Positions 1-7,489 of a stretch of DNA of 64,000 nt are shown here, piece by piece. Numbering within the stretch: the stretch's first letter is position 1; each line of letters starts with the position of its first letter. The DNA lies in NCBI RefSeq assembly GCF_900100395.1, contig NZ_FNFB01000015.1:62001-126000 (forward strand). Reading direction: 5' to 3'. A program made the translations under genes and the position numbers. Origin of the DNA: Nonomuraea maritima (lineage in GTDB: Bacteria > Actinomycetota > Actinomycetes > Streptosporangiales > Streptosporangiaceae). The notes below the pieces were generated by a model. It made no database searches and had not been told where the DNA came from. It saw nothing but the letters and a program-made list of their open reading frames with translations.

Positions 1-752
1 TACGAGGTGTTCGGCGCGATCGGGATGATCGCCTCCAGCCCCTTGACCCCGGTGGTCGCGGCCGCGAGCGGAAGCGTCCCGTTGTACGACGTACCGGTCA
101 TCCCGACCTTGCCGGTGGACCAGTCGGTCGCGGACACCGGCTCACCGCCGACGGCGCTCGTGTACCCCTTCGCCCGGCCGTTCAGCCAGTCGACGACCGC
201 CTTCGGCGCCAGCGACTCGTTGGCGCCGCCCACCGTCGGACACCCCTGGGACAGACCGGTGCCCGGCGAGTCCGAGTGCACGACGGCGAAACCGCGTGGC
301 ACCCACGTACCGACCTCGCTGGTCGACACGGACGTACGGTCGGGCCGGTGCGTGATGGGCGGCGGCGAGGTGCGGGGCGGAGGCTCCGCGCCGACCTCGA
401 CGTTCATGTTCCAGAAGTACTGCCGCTCGGTCGAGGCCGTTCCGGCATAGTACGGACTGGTCTCGTAGACGACCGGCACCTTCAGCCCGTCGGCGGTCGG
501 CCCCGGCCTGGTCACGTCCACGTGCATGCGGTCACGCCGGCCGTCGCCGTCGGAGTCGAACTCGGTCTCGACCCATAACCGCTCCCGTATCCAGGTGCTT
601 TGATCGGCGAATTCCGGCACCACCTGTGCCTGCCCGTCGACGAAGACCGGTTGTGGCAGCGGGTCGGCGGCGGCCGGCCCGGCGAACCCGGTGGCCGTGA
701 TCAAGGCCCCCAGAACCGGCAGAGTGAGGATTCGCGGCGCTCTTCGTGTCAT
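1..752 (-). CDS. Secreted S15-family (Xaa-Pro dipeptidyl-peptidase-like) hydrolase, N-terminal 250 residues
   Basis: The gene runs off the left edge, so only the N-terminal part is present. A Sec-type signal peptide is visible (MTRR, a hydrophobic stretch, then an AAAD cleavage-like site near residue 29). The mature part begins with the extended region typical of S15 peptidases, and the nucleophile elbow GTSYNG places the catalytic Ser at about residue 222. The family uses a Ser-Asp-His triad to release X-Pro dipeptides or hydrolyse related amides; the Asp and His would lie beyond the window. The ATG at 752 is preceded by GAGGTGA at good spacing. Extracellular peptide scavenging is the likely role. 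A CocE-type esterase is the main alternative. Confidence 0.8.
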   Translation of the reverse strand, partial: MTRRAPRILTLPVLGALITATGFAGPAAADPLPQPVFVDGQAQVVPEFADQSTWIRERLWVETEFDSDGDGRRDRMHVDVTRPGPTADGLKVPVVYETSPYYAGTASTERQYFWNMNVEVGAEPPPRTSPPPITHRPDRTSVSTSEVGTWVPRGFAVVHSDSPGTGLSQGCPTVGGANESLAPKAVVDWLNGRAKGYTSAVGGEPVSATDWSTGKVGMTGTSYNGTLPLAAATTGVKGLEAIIPIAPNTS

Positions 753-1218
753 CGTGGATCACCTCGTGGTCAGCGCTTTGGCTGACGGAGCGGTCCCGAC
801 GGCATCGAGGGGGCGCGACACGACACCGCGCTCACGCTGCCCACCGGACCGATGCTCCGCCTGGTGAGCCGACCGTAACCGCCCACCCCGACCCGTATCA
901 CCCGACACCTGACGAAACTCGCACGCCCTCCCTTCGACTCCCGTAGAGAACCGTCAGTCCAGGGCGGCGATGGCGTGGGCCTGGGCTCACCGCGAGGACG
1001 CTACTGTCGCTGTGGTCCGTCAGAACGGTCGGCCTCACCCTGCTCGACCCTCTCGCGAGGCATCGGGAGCGAGGCGTTCTCGGCGGCCGCCGACCGGACC
1101 GCGAACTCGCCGTAGGTCCTCGGCCGGACAGGCTGGACCGACCGTGCCCGTGCCGGCGTGACAAGGGAGATGGCGAAGCCGTCGGGCCACACGGTGGTCT
1201 CGTCGCACACCACGCGTC
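753..1218. other. Intergenic stretch without a recognisable intact gene
   Basis: Several short frames exist on both strands, but none has a family signature, a convincing ribosome binding site or consistent codon use. The only recognisable coding trace is the VOC remnant that begins at the right end. It probably holds the promoter of the leftward peptidase gene and eroded sequence. Confidence 0.5.
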
Positions 1219-1296
1219 TCACCTGACGGGCGGCTCCACTACGCGTGGGTCCGCGATCCGGACGGCCACCAGGTCAAGTTCGTACAGAAGCTCTGA
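1219..1296 (+). pseudogene. Remnant of the C-terminus of a VOC (glyoxalase/bleomycin-resistance-like) protein
   Basis: The plus frame ending in TGA at 1294-1296 reads SPDGRLHYAWVRDPDGHQ followed by VKFVQKL. This is the last beta strands of a vicinal-oxygen-chelate domain, where 'DPDGH' is the usual turn before the final strand. No start codon or preceding VOC repeat is found upstream, so only about 25 codons survive. It is too short to fold as a domain. Its intact parent function is unknown. Confidence 0.6.
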
Positions 1297-1317
1297 CCTG
1301 ACGACACCGGAACCGGG

Positions 1318-1866
1318 TCAGCGCCAGAAGAACACCAGCGCGGTGAGGGCGAGGGTCAGCACCACGAACTCCGGCGTCCTCGGGCGGCGGGCGGCCTCCT
1401 GGCGCGCCGAGATCACCAGGACGGCGGCCATGGTCAGCGAGGTCAGCAGGTGCAGGACGTACCAGACGAGGACGGGGATCCTGCCGAGGACGGTCCCGGA
1501 CAGCAGGTCGTCCACGGCGCCGAACCCGGCCAGGCCGCTGAGCAGCGCGAGGCCGAGGCCGAGCAGCGCGGGGAGGTACCGGAAGAGGCCCAGCAGTGCC
1601 CAGATGACGGCGCCGATCACCAACAAGGTCGAGAACCGGTAGTGCGTCTGGCGGGCGAGCAGGCCGCTGGGCGACTCCATGCTCAGCCGCAGGACGGACT
1701 CGTACGCGCCACTCATCTCCACCCCGTGCAGCGGCGTGTAGCTCCCGGAATACGGGGCCGTTCCACCGTCGGGATTGTAGAAGAAGGTCAAATACGCGCC
1801 GGTGATCAGGACAATGGCGAAACAGTAGACCAACATCTCGCCGACCAACTGCCTCGCCCGCTCCAT
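1318..1866 (-). CDS. Shortened cytochrome b (QcrB N-domain)-like membrane protein with only one pair of heme-ligand histidines
   Basis: A 182-aa polytopic membrane protein. Residues 22-95 follow the N-terminal part of actinobacterial QcrB: GAYLTFFYNPDGG, then YSGSYTPLHGVEMSGAYES, then RQTHYRFS leading into a membrane helix. In cytochrome b, helices B and D each carry two histidines 14 residues apart. Here the first of each pair is kept (His75 and His139) and the second is replaced (Trp89 and Ser153). In the family the first pair binds heme bL and the second heme bH, so a single low-potential heme is conceivable. No Rieske or cytochrome c1 partner is adjacent, and at 182 aa it is far shorter than QcrB (about 540). 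Function unknown. Confidence 0.7.
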   Translation of the reverse strand: MERARQLVGEMLVYCFAIVLITGAYLTFFYNPDGGTAPYSGSYTPLHGVEMSGAYESVLRLSMESPSGLLARQTHYRFSTLLVIGAVIWALLGLFRYLPALLGLGLALLSGLAGFGAVDDLLSGTVLGRIPVLVWYVLHLLTSLTMAAVLVISARQEAARRPRTPEFVVLTLALTALVFFWR

Positions 1867-1977
1867 TCGTCATATTTCACCACAAATACGCTTGCGGGAC
1901 TGGGTGATCCATCTGGCGGCGGCTTCAGCGTCTTCGTGACCCTCTACTCCGGTGTTCTACGAGGGGAGGGTGAATCA

Positions 1978-2286
1978 TCAGCCGATTGCGCGGTGACCGA
2001 GATGCAGGCGTCCCACGCCGAGCCGCCGTATGGACATTCCCCGGAAGGCGATGCCGCGCTCGCGTCCGACCCATGGGTCTCCGACCTGCTCTCGGGTGGC
2101 GAGGTCCCACACCCGCACGGTGCTTTCGGACCCACCCGACACGGCCACCTTCCTGCCGTCAACCTCACCGACGGCGACGCACCCGACCTCCGACGGCTCT
2201 AACGCACCGCTTCGCGAATGGCCGACGGCGGAGCCGCGGTGCTTGTCACCGTGCAAATCGGCAGTGTGAGTTCCCATGGCAACCAC
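1978..2286 (-). pseudogene. WD40-repeat protein fragment
   Basis: The minus frame contains one clear WD40 blade: VAVGEVDGRKVAVSGGSEST followed by VRVWDLATREQVGDP. The usual GH...WD core is there but no second full blade follows; downstream residues (GIAFRGMSIRRLGVGRLHLG) lose the repeat pattern and the frame stops. Actinomycete WD40 proteins of this type normally have many blades, often C-terminal to a Ser/Thr kinase or NB-ARC domain. This is best read as the relic of such a gene. Confidence 0.6.
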
Positions 2287-2449
2287 GCATATCGCCGATC
2301 ACCCTGCCATATCAGGCCACGGCGCCGCCATCAGTCATCTGTTCGAGTCCGCGCAGAGGCTCGGCGACATGCGTTCTTGGCCAGAACGACGGCAATCGCG
2401 AACAACGCTGCAAACAGCAGAAGCGACGTCATCGGGCTCCCGTACGAGG

Positions 2450-2875
2450 TCATACCTTCTTGATGACGATGGTATCCGGGACGAGCTTTTCGAGGTCGTC
2501 CACGTCTGAGGTGAAGATGGTGACCTGGCCCTTCTGCCGGCGGGCGATGACGGCGAGTACGGCGTCGACCGCGTGCTTGTGGCCGTGCAGTTGGGCGTCG
2601 GCCAGGAGGCGGCGGGCCTCGCGGGCCTCGTCCTTGCCGATGTCGGCGACGTCGAGCCGGGAGAGCACCCAGTCCCAGCGCTGCTCGGTGGTCCTGCCGT
2701 CGTGGGCCTCGACCACCGTCATCGGGGACGTCACGACCTCCGCCTGACCCCGGGCGGCGAGGTCGAGCCAGGCGATCATCTTCCGGTCGCCCCGTACGGC
2801 CAGGGACAGGGCCTCGCGGTCAAGGACGAAGATCCGCAGCGGCGTCGTCCCGCGCGCACCGCTTCGCTTGTTCAC
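2450..2875 (-). CDS. PIN-domain ribonuclease, probable VapC-type toxin
   Basis: A 141-aa PIN-domain protein. The conserved acidic residues expected around the Mg2+/Mn2+ site are visible: Asp19 (FVLDREAL), Glu56 (TVVEAHD), Asp104 (HAVDAVLAV) and Asp124/126 (TSDVDDL). VapC toxins cleave tRNA or rRNA when not held by their antitoxin; the specific target cannot be inferred. The start ATG lies 4 bases inside the end of the upstream antitoxin gene, the usual arrangement for translational coupling. Length and order fit a chromosomal type II module. Confidence 0.85.
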   Translation of the reverse strand: MNKRSGARGTTPLRIFVLDREALSLAVRGDRKMIAWLDLAARGQAEVVTSPMTVVEAHDGRTTEQRWDWVLSRLDVADIGKDEAREARRLLADAQLHGHKHAVDAVLAVIARRQKGQVTIFTSDVDDLEKLVPDTIVIKKV

Positions 2876-3135
2876 GCAGCCTCTCCTGCGGTTCGGCGGC
2901 GTTTGTGTTCGGCGTCGAGTTCGTCCAGTTCTTCCCTTGCCGCCGCGCGCTCGTCCTCGGCGACCGGGCCGTACTCTTCCTCCAGCCAGTCGACCATCTC
3001 CACCAACCGGTCGCGGTCACGCTTGAAGCGCAACGCCTCGGCGACGTAAGCCGACAGACCCCGCTCTGCCGCCTCGGTACGGATCTCGTCGAGAAGCTCC
3101 TCGGGGATCGTCACCGTTATCTTCTTCGTCGCCAT
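2872..3135 (-). CDS. Ribbon-helix-helix antitoxin (VapB-like)
   Basis: An 87-aa protein beginning MATKKITVTIPEELLDEI, the beta strand plus first helix of a ribbon-helix-helix DNA-binding fold. The C-terminal half is a charged helical tail (EEEYGPVAEDERAAAREEL) of the kind that wraps the toxin. It overlaps the PIN gene by 4 bases. The family dimerises on operator DNA, neutralises the toxin and represses its own promoter. An in-frame ATG 12 bases upstream (MVFG) is an alternative start; neither has a strong Shine-Dalgarno, and I prefer the inner one because the RHH strand starts there. Confidence 0.85.
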   Translation of the reverse strand: MATKKITVTIPEELLDEIRTEAAERGLSAYVAEALRFKRDRDRLVEMVDWLEEEYGPVAEDERAAAREELDELDAEHKRRRTAGEAA

Positions 3136-3175
3136 ACCGAAGACCATGCTTCAGGTATCAGACTCCGTACCAGCG

Positions 3176-3682
3176 TCAGCTGTCGGGGTGGATGGTGGCG
3201 ATGTAGATGGAGGTGCCGGGGCCGAAGGGGTCCTCGGCGATGCGGGACATGACGCGGTTGGCGATCGTGGTCAGCGCGTCCATCTCGTCAGGGGTGAGCT
3301 GGTCGAGGAAGAGGCGGCGGACGGCGTCGATGTGGCCGGGCTGGACCGCCTCCAGTGCCTCGCGTCCCTCGTCGGTGAGGTGGACGGTCACGCCGCGGGC
3401 GTCGTCGGCGCAGTCCTTGCGTTGGACGAGCCCCCGCTGCTCCATGCGCCGGAGCTGGTGGGAGATGCGGCTGCGGTCCCAGCGGACCAGCCGGCCGAGG
3501 TCGCGGGCGCGCAGGCGCTGGTCGGGGGCTCTGGAGAGCACGGTCAGCAGCTCGAAGTCGGAGCTGGACAGGCCCGCCGAGGCGAACTGGCGTTCCAGGG
3601 CCTGGTTGAGGTGACGGGACATGTCGTTGTAGGCGAGCCAGGTGCGATTTTCCCGACTGTCCAGCCACCGGGTCTCCGTCAC
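3176..3682 (-). CDS. MarR-family transcriptional regulator
   Basis: A 168-aa winged-helix protein. Residues about 38-110 hold the MarR core: DFELLTVLSRAPDQRLRARD, the recognition helix region RWDRSRISHQLRRMEQRGLV and the wing DDARGVTVHLTDEG. The start is GTG at 3682. It is divergent from the NAD(P)H-dependent FMN reductase gene, whose promoter carries a palindrome, so it most likely controls that gene and itself. MarR proteins usually release DNA on binding phenolic or quinone-like ligands or on cysteine oxidation. The ligand is unknown. Confidence 0.9.
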   Translation of the reverse strand: MTETRWLDSRENRTWLAYNDMSRHLNQALERQFASAGLSSSDFELLTVLSRAPDQRLRARDLGRLVRWDRSRISHQLRRMEQRGLVQRKDCADDARGVTVHLTDEGREALEAVQPGHIDAVRRLFLDQLTPDEMDALTTIANRVMSRIAEDPFGPGTSIYIATIHPDS

Positions 3683-3701
3683 CCGGCCATCCTAGCTGAT
3701 G

Positions 3702-3730
3702 TTGACGTGACAGCAAAGTGGTCCTATTTT
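3702..3730 (+). promoter_or_regulatory. Sigma-70-type promoter of the FMN reductase gene
   Basis: TTGACG at 3702-3707 and TATTTT at 3725-3730 are separated by exactly 17 bases, close to the vegetative consensus. Transcription would begin near 3737, about 56 bases before the ATG at 3793. Confidence 0.65.
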
Positions 3731-3733
3731 TGT

Positions 3734-3743
3734 TGATGCATCA
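3734..3743. promoter_or_regulatory. Candidate MarR operator
   Basis: TGATGCATCA is a perfect 10-bp palindrome lying over the predicted transcription start of the FMN reductase gene, 51 bp upstream of the divergent marR start. A repressor bound here would block the promoter at 3702-3730. Confidence 0.5.
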
Positions 3744-3792
3744 GCGACAGGGTCTGACCTGGCGCTTTGTCTTTTCGAGAGGTCTTTCGATC

Positions 3793-4362
3793 ATGAAGAT
3801 CGCCATCATCATCGGCAGCACGCGCCCTGGGCGCAAGGGCGAGGCAGTCGCCCGGTGGGTGCACGACATCGCGGCCAAGCGCGGTGACGCGCAGTACGAG
3901 ATCGTCGACATCGCCGACTTCGCCCTGCCCCACATGGACGAGCCGTTCCCCCCGATGATGGGCCGCTACAGCCGGCCGCACTCCCACGTGTGGGCTGAGA
4001 AGATCGCGTCCTACGACGGGTTCGTCTTCGTGACCCCGGAGTACAACCACGCGCCGGGCGGCGCGCTGAAGAACGCGATCGACTACCTCTTCGCCGAGTG
4101 GAACCACAAGGCCGCCGCCTTCGTCGGCTACGGCGCCTCCGGTGGCGTGCGCGCGGTCGAGCACCTGCGCCTCATCCTCGCCAACTGCGCCGTCGCCACC
4201 GTGCGTCCCCAGGTGGAGCTCTCGCTGTTCCACGACTTCGCCGAGATGACGCACTTCACCCCGGGCGCGCACCAGGAGCCCGCGGTCGGCGCGATGCTGG
4301 ACGAGCTCGTCCTGTGGTCGGACGCGCTCAAGCCGATCCGCGAGGCCAAGGCCGCCGTCTGA
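3793..4362 (+). CDS. NAD(P)H-dependent FMN reductase (NADPH_dep_FMN_red family)
   Basis: A 189-aa flavodoxin-like protein. The N-terminal FMN phosphate loop is GSTRPGRKGEAVARW (residues about 8-22), and the family motif TPEYNHAPGGALKNAIDYL near residue 84 forms the isoalloxazine pocket. Family members reduce FMN, quinones or azo/nitro compounds with NAD(P)H. A longer frame begins at 3718, but the ATG at 3793 is preceded by GAGAGG and is downstream of the predicted transcription start. Divergent pairing with MarR suggests a quinone or electrophile stress response. Confidence 0.9.
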   Translation: MKIAIIIGSTRPGRKGEAVARWVHDIAAKRGDAQYEIVDIADFALPHMDEPFPPMMGRYSRPHSHVWAEKIASYDGFVFVTPEYNHAPGGALKNAIDYLFAEWNHKAAAFVGYGASGGVRAVEHLRLILANCAVATVRPQVELSLFHDFAEMTHFTPGAHQEPAVGAMLDELVLWSDALKPIREAKAAV

Positions 4363-4371
4363 CATGCCGGG

Positions 4372-4393
4372 GGAGGGGCCCCGCAGGGGCTCC
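4372..4393 (+). terminator. Possible terminator hairpin after the FMN reductase gene
   Basis: GGAG-(GGG)-CCCC-GCA-GGGG-CTCC can fold into a bulged stem starting 10 bases after the stop codon. There is no T-tract, as usual in this GC range, so the call is tentative. Confidence 0.4.
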
Positions 4394-4613
4394 TTCCCGC
4401 GTGCGCCGTCGCAGGTGGAGGCCGATTTCCTGGTGTGTGGAAAAGTGCATGGTCCGGTCGGTCGGCCTCCGGCAGGCTCGTCACGGGCTTCGCTCAAGAC
4501 GCCGCCGTCCGGGGTCAGGACGGAGCCCGAAGAGACTGTCCGAGATGCTCGCAGGTCGTACGGCACGGAGCCGGGACCAGCGGATAGGCACGAACCTGGG
4601 AAGGGCCACCGAT

Positions 4614-5123
4614 ATGTGCACGAATTCAGGTCAGGGATGCCCGGCGCGAGTCGCGGCGGACGACCGGAGGGAGACGGTGGACGCCTCGCGCCGCGCCGTC
4701 ATGATGGGCGTGGGAGGCGTGGGCCTGATGGCCGTCCTCGCCGCCTGCTCCGGGTACGGCCAGCCGAACGCCGGCGCGGCCGCGCCCGCGTCCCAGGCGC
4801 CGAGCTCGCCCGCGGGTGACGCCCCGGCCGCCGGCGGCGGCGCGGGCCTCGCGAAGACCTCCGACATCCCCGAGGGCGGCGGGAAGATCTTCGCGGACCA
4901 GAAGGTCGTCGTGGTCCAGCCCGCGGCGGGCCAGTTCCGCGCCTTCAGCGCCACCTGCACCCACCAGGGCTGCACCGTCGACAGCGTCGAGTCCGGCATG
5001 ATCAACTGCCCGTGCCACGGCAGCATGTTCAACCTCGACGGCACCGTCATGGGCGGCCCGGCCACCAAGCCGCTGCCCGAGGTGCAGATCAAGGTCGAGG
5101 GCGACACGATCTCGCTCGCCTGA
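4614..5123 (+). CDS. Tat-exported lipoprotein with a Rieske [2Fe-2S] domain
   Basis: A 169-aa protein. The N-terminus has a twin-arginine motif (SRRAVMMG, Arg26-Arg27), a hydrophobic stretch and a lipobox LAAC with Cys45, so the folded iron-sulfur protein is probably exported by Tat and then lipidated. A flexible Ala/Pro/Ser linker follows. The Rieske domain shows CTHQGC and CPCHGS: Cys115, His117, Cys132 and His135 are the expected cluster ligands and Cys120/Cys134 the stabilising disulfide. Start ATG 4614 has GGAAGGG upstream. It is not next to a cytochrome b, so an electron acceptor/donor role outside bc1 is likely; the partner is unknown. Confidence 0.9.
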   Translation: MCTNSGQGCPARVAADDRRETVDASRRAVMMGVGGVGLMAVLAACSGYGQPNAGAAAPASQAPSSPAGDAPAAGGGAGLAKTSDIPEGGGKIFADQKVVVVQPAAGQFRAFSATCTHQGCTVDSVESGMINCPCHGSMFNLDGTVMGGPATKPLPEVQIKVEGDTISLA

Positions 5124-5183
5124 ACGCCATGGGCGAGCGCCTGCCGAAGCCCCTGACCCGCTCGGGAACGCGGGCCGGGGGCG

Positions 5184-6092
5184 TCACGGGGACGCGTCCT
5201 GGACGGATCTGACCAGGTCGAGGTACTCCGAGCGGTCGATCCGGTGCACCGACAGGAGCAGGTCGTGGCGTTCGGCGAAGCGGTTCGCGTTCTCCGCCGA
5301 CCAGCGGCCCGGAATGTGGTGGAGGGCACGGCCGTCCATGTCGAGGACGAACAGGCCGGTGAGGCTTTCGTACCGGTAGAGGAGAAGGCTGAAGGCCTGC
5401 CTGCGGGACGGCCCCGTACGGAGGCGCGCGACGACGACGTCGCCGTGGTGCACGAGGAGGTACTCCGCGTGGTCGACGGTCAGGTACGGACCTCCGGCCG
5501 ACATGAGGATCGCGCCTTTCCCGGCCTTGCGGCGGCGGATCCAGCCGGCGACGGGACGGACGACCAGGAGCGCCGGGCTGAAGGCCACGGCGAGCCATTT
5601 GACGTCGATGACGTCCAGGATGATGCGCCCGAACACGCTCAGGCCACGCCAGGCGAACCACAACCCGGACGAGAGCAAATACGCCATGACGGCCGCGCCC
5701 AGGATCGCCGCGCAGACGACGATCGCCTTGCGCCGGCCGGTGAGACGACGGGACGGCCGGTCGGACACGCGCCGCCAGCCGGGGGCGCGGCCGGCGAGCA
5801 CCGCGCGCACCTGGGGGCCGGGCCGTTTCCTGACGTCCTCCAGCGGGATCGTGCCGGACGCGGCCGGCTCGCGCAGCTCGACGTCGTCCCAGCTGCTCGG
5901 GAAGTCGAGCATGACCAGGCCGTCGGCGTCCAGCAAGGCGACGCCCTCGACCGCCGGTTCCTGCTCTTCGTCGCGGTAGAGGTAGAGCCGGTTCGGTGTC
6001 AGGGTCACCGAACGCCCGGACTCGGACACGGTCACTGTCGGCCCGTCGAACAGGAGGGCGGGCGTGGGGTCGTCATCGGTCAAGTGATTCAC
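5184..6092 (-). CDS. Uncharacterised membrane protein with a central pair of transmembrane segments
   Basis: A 302-aa protein I do not recognise. The GTG start at 6092 (VNHLTDDD) is chosen because the frame further upstream overlaps the neighbouring gene and reads as out-of-frame sequence. Residues about 1-110 are a soluble beta-rich region (VTVSESGRSVTLTPNRLYLY), followed by two or three hydrophobic segments (AIVVCAAILGAAVMAYLL; WLAVAFSPALLVV), then a second beta-rich soluble region (FSLLLYRYESLTGLFVLDMD). The layout resembles PH-like domains flanking a membrane hairpin, but that is only inference. It lies 16 bases downstream of the YdeI-like gene on the same strand. Confidence 0.65.
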   Translation of the reverse strand: MNHLTDDDPTPALLFDGPTVTVSESGRSVTLTPNRLYLYRDEEQEPAVEGVALLDADGLVMLDFPSSWDDVELREPAASGTIPLEDVRKRPGPQVRAVLAGRAPGWRRVSDRPSRRLTGRRKAIVVCAAILGAAVMAYLLSSGLWFAWRGLSVFGRIILDVIDVKWLAVAFSPALLVVRPVAGWIRRRKAGKGAILMSAGGPYLTVDHAEYLLVHHGDVVVARLRTGPSRRQAFSLLLYRYESLTGLFVLDMDGRALHHIPGRWSAENANRFAERHDLLLSVHRIDRSEYLDLVRSVQDASP

Positions 6093-6108
6093 CTGGCACC
6101 CCCACGGC

Positions 6109-6690
6109 TCATGGGTGGATCTTCTGGTGTTCCCGCAGCATCGTGACGTACTTCTCGATCCGCGCCGCCCGCGTCGCGGGCCGCTTGGCGTCGCCGACGC
6201 GGTAGAGGATGGCGTACCGGTTGGCGCTGTCGAGCGTGGCGAAGAACTCGGCCGCAGCCGGGTCGGCGTCCAGCGCCGCCTGAAGATCATCCGGTACGGT
6301 CGCGGTCCGCTGTGAGGCGTAGGCCGCGTCCCACCTGCCGTCGGCCTTCGCCTCCTCGACCCGGGCCAGGCCGGCGGGGCGCATCGCACCGGCGGCGACG
6401 AGCGCCTCGACCCGGCCGCGGTTCACCTTCGACCACTTGCTCCTGGGCGTGCGCGGGGTGAAGCGCTGCAGCCAGTGGTCGTCGTCCAACTTGGCCTTCT
6501 GCCCGTCGATCCAGCCGAAGCACAGCGCCACGTCGACCGCCTCGGAGTAGGTGACGGACGCGATGCCTGACTCCTTCTTCGCGATCTTCAACCAGAGCCC
6601 CGGCGACACCTCGTGCTCGGCGTCGAGCCACTTCTCGAACGCGGCCCGGGACGCGAAAGCGATGATGGGCAGGTCCTGCTTGTCCGTCAT
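6109..6690 (-). CDS. YdeI/OmpD-associated (bacteriocin-protection) family protein
   Basis: A 193-aa protein beginning PIIAFASRAAFEKWLDAEH, with the family core VTYSEAVDVALCFGWIDGQK, RFTPRTPRSKWSKVN and the C-terminal AILYRVGDAKRPATRAARIEK. YdeI-type proteins are common, small and cytoplasmic; the family name comes from reported links to antimicrobial peptide resistance, and the biochemical role is unresolved. The inner ATG at 6690 (MTDKQDL) is preferred over the frame's first ATG because homologous sequence begins there and GAAGGGA lies upstream. Confidence 0.85.
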   Translation of the reverse strand: MTDKQDLPIIAFASRAAFEKWLDAEHEVSPGLWLKIAKKESGIASVTYSEAVDVALCFGWIDGQKAKLDDDHWLQRFTPRTPRSKWSKVNRGRVEALVAAGAMRPAGLARVEEAKADGRWDAAYASQRTATVPDDLQAALDADPAAAEFFATLDSANRYAILYRVGDAKRPATRAARIEKYVTMLREHQKIHP

Positions 6691-6808
6691 GACGGGAAGA
6701 ATCCCTTCGGGGGGCACCGGCGGCTTCGACCATTCTGTCCCACGGGAACAGGGCCTGTCGTGCGTCAACCGCCTCCGGAGCCGTACCGATCAGTGCCATC
6801 ATCGGCGT

Positions 6809-7264
6809 ATGACGGCGTGGCGTGAGGTCGAAGAGGCGGTTCCGGATTTCGCGCGGCGCGTGCGCGCGCTGTTCGACGCGCGCAGGCACAAGACGATGGC
6901 CACCCTGCGCGCCGACGGTTCGCCACGTATCTCGGGCATCGAGGCGGCGTTCGAGGGCGGCGAGCTCCTCTTCGGCTCGATGCCGAACGCCCGCAAAGGC
7001 GCCGACCTGCGTCGTGATCCCCGGTTCGCCCTGCACAGCGCCACGGTCGACCCGGTCGAGGGCGCCGAGGGGCAGTGGCCGGGCGAGGCGAAGATCTCCG
7101 GCCGGGCGATCGCCGCCGGACGGATCACCGACGGCCCCGACGGCGACCGCTTCGTCGCCGACATCGCCGAGGTCGTGCACACCCACCTCGACGAGGCGGC
7201 CACGATGCTGGTCGTCGAATGGTGGACGCCCACGCACGGGCTCCGCAAAGTCGAACGGCAGTGA
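6809..7264 (+). CDS. Pyridoxamine 5'-phosphate oxidase-like flavin/F420-binding protein
   Basis: A 151-aa split-barrel protein. The motif HKTMATLRADGSPRISGIEA (residues about 28-46) is the first strand pair of the PPOX-like fold, followed by FGSMPNARKGADLRRDPRF, which contacts the cofactor phosphate. In actinomycetes many such proteins bind coenzyme F420 or heme rather than FMN, so the reaction cannot be assigned. The ATG at 6809 is chosen because homology begins immediately after it; the longer frame overlaps the divergent YdeI gene. Confidence 0.85.
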   Translation: MTAWREVEEAVPDFARRVRALFDARRHKTMATLRADGSPRISGIEAAFEGGELLFGSMPNARKGADLRRDPRFALHSATVDPVEGAEGQWPGEAKISGRAIAAGRITDGPDGDRFVADIAEVVHTHLDEAATMLVVEWWTPTHGLRKVERQ

Positions 7265-7349
7265 CGTGTAACGCGCGGCGTTTCGGAAGCCCGTAACAAA
7301 ACCCCCTCTACCGACTGGGGTACCTCGTATGTACGATGGCGACAGAATT

Positions 7350-7463
7350 TAATGGAGGGGAGTACTCCTTCGCGGCCACGTCGTCAATACGGCACCCGGC
7401 CATCCGGGGCCCGGCGCGGTCGGTCCGACTGAGAGCGCGGGCGGAGAAGACCTCCGACAGACG
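7350..7463 (+). ncRNA. Probable yybP-ykoY manganese riboswitch in the leader of the TerC gene
   Basis: The 225-base leader contains, in order, features of the yybP-ykoY class: a GGGGAGTA element (7357-7364), a CGTCAATAC segment (7382-7390), GC-rich pairing segments, ACTGAGAG (about 7428-7435) and a GAAGACCTCCG element (about 7445-7455). The ribosome binding site follows at 7479-7485. This class senses Mn2+ and is often found upstream of TerC/Alx-type exporters, which matches the gene here. I have not folded it computationally. Confidence 0.65.
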
Positions 7464-7489
7464 TACAAACGCCGAGTCGGAGGAGCATC

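Noticed and set aside
1001..1222. Minus-strand 73-codon frame starting MRRVVCDETT
   Set aside because: No recognisable family, no ribosome binding site and overlaps the VOC remnant; kept as non-coding.
7420..7450. TPP riboswitch suggested by CTGAGA
   Set aside because: The other TPP core elements are missing, and the GGGGAGTA and GAAGACC elements plus a TerC gene fit the yybP-ykoY class better.
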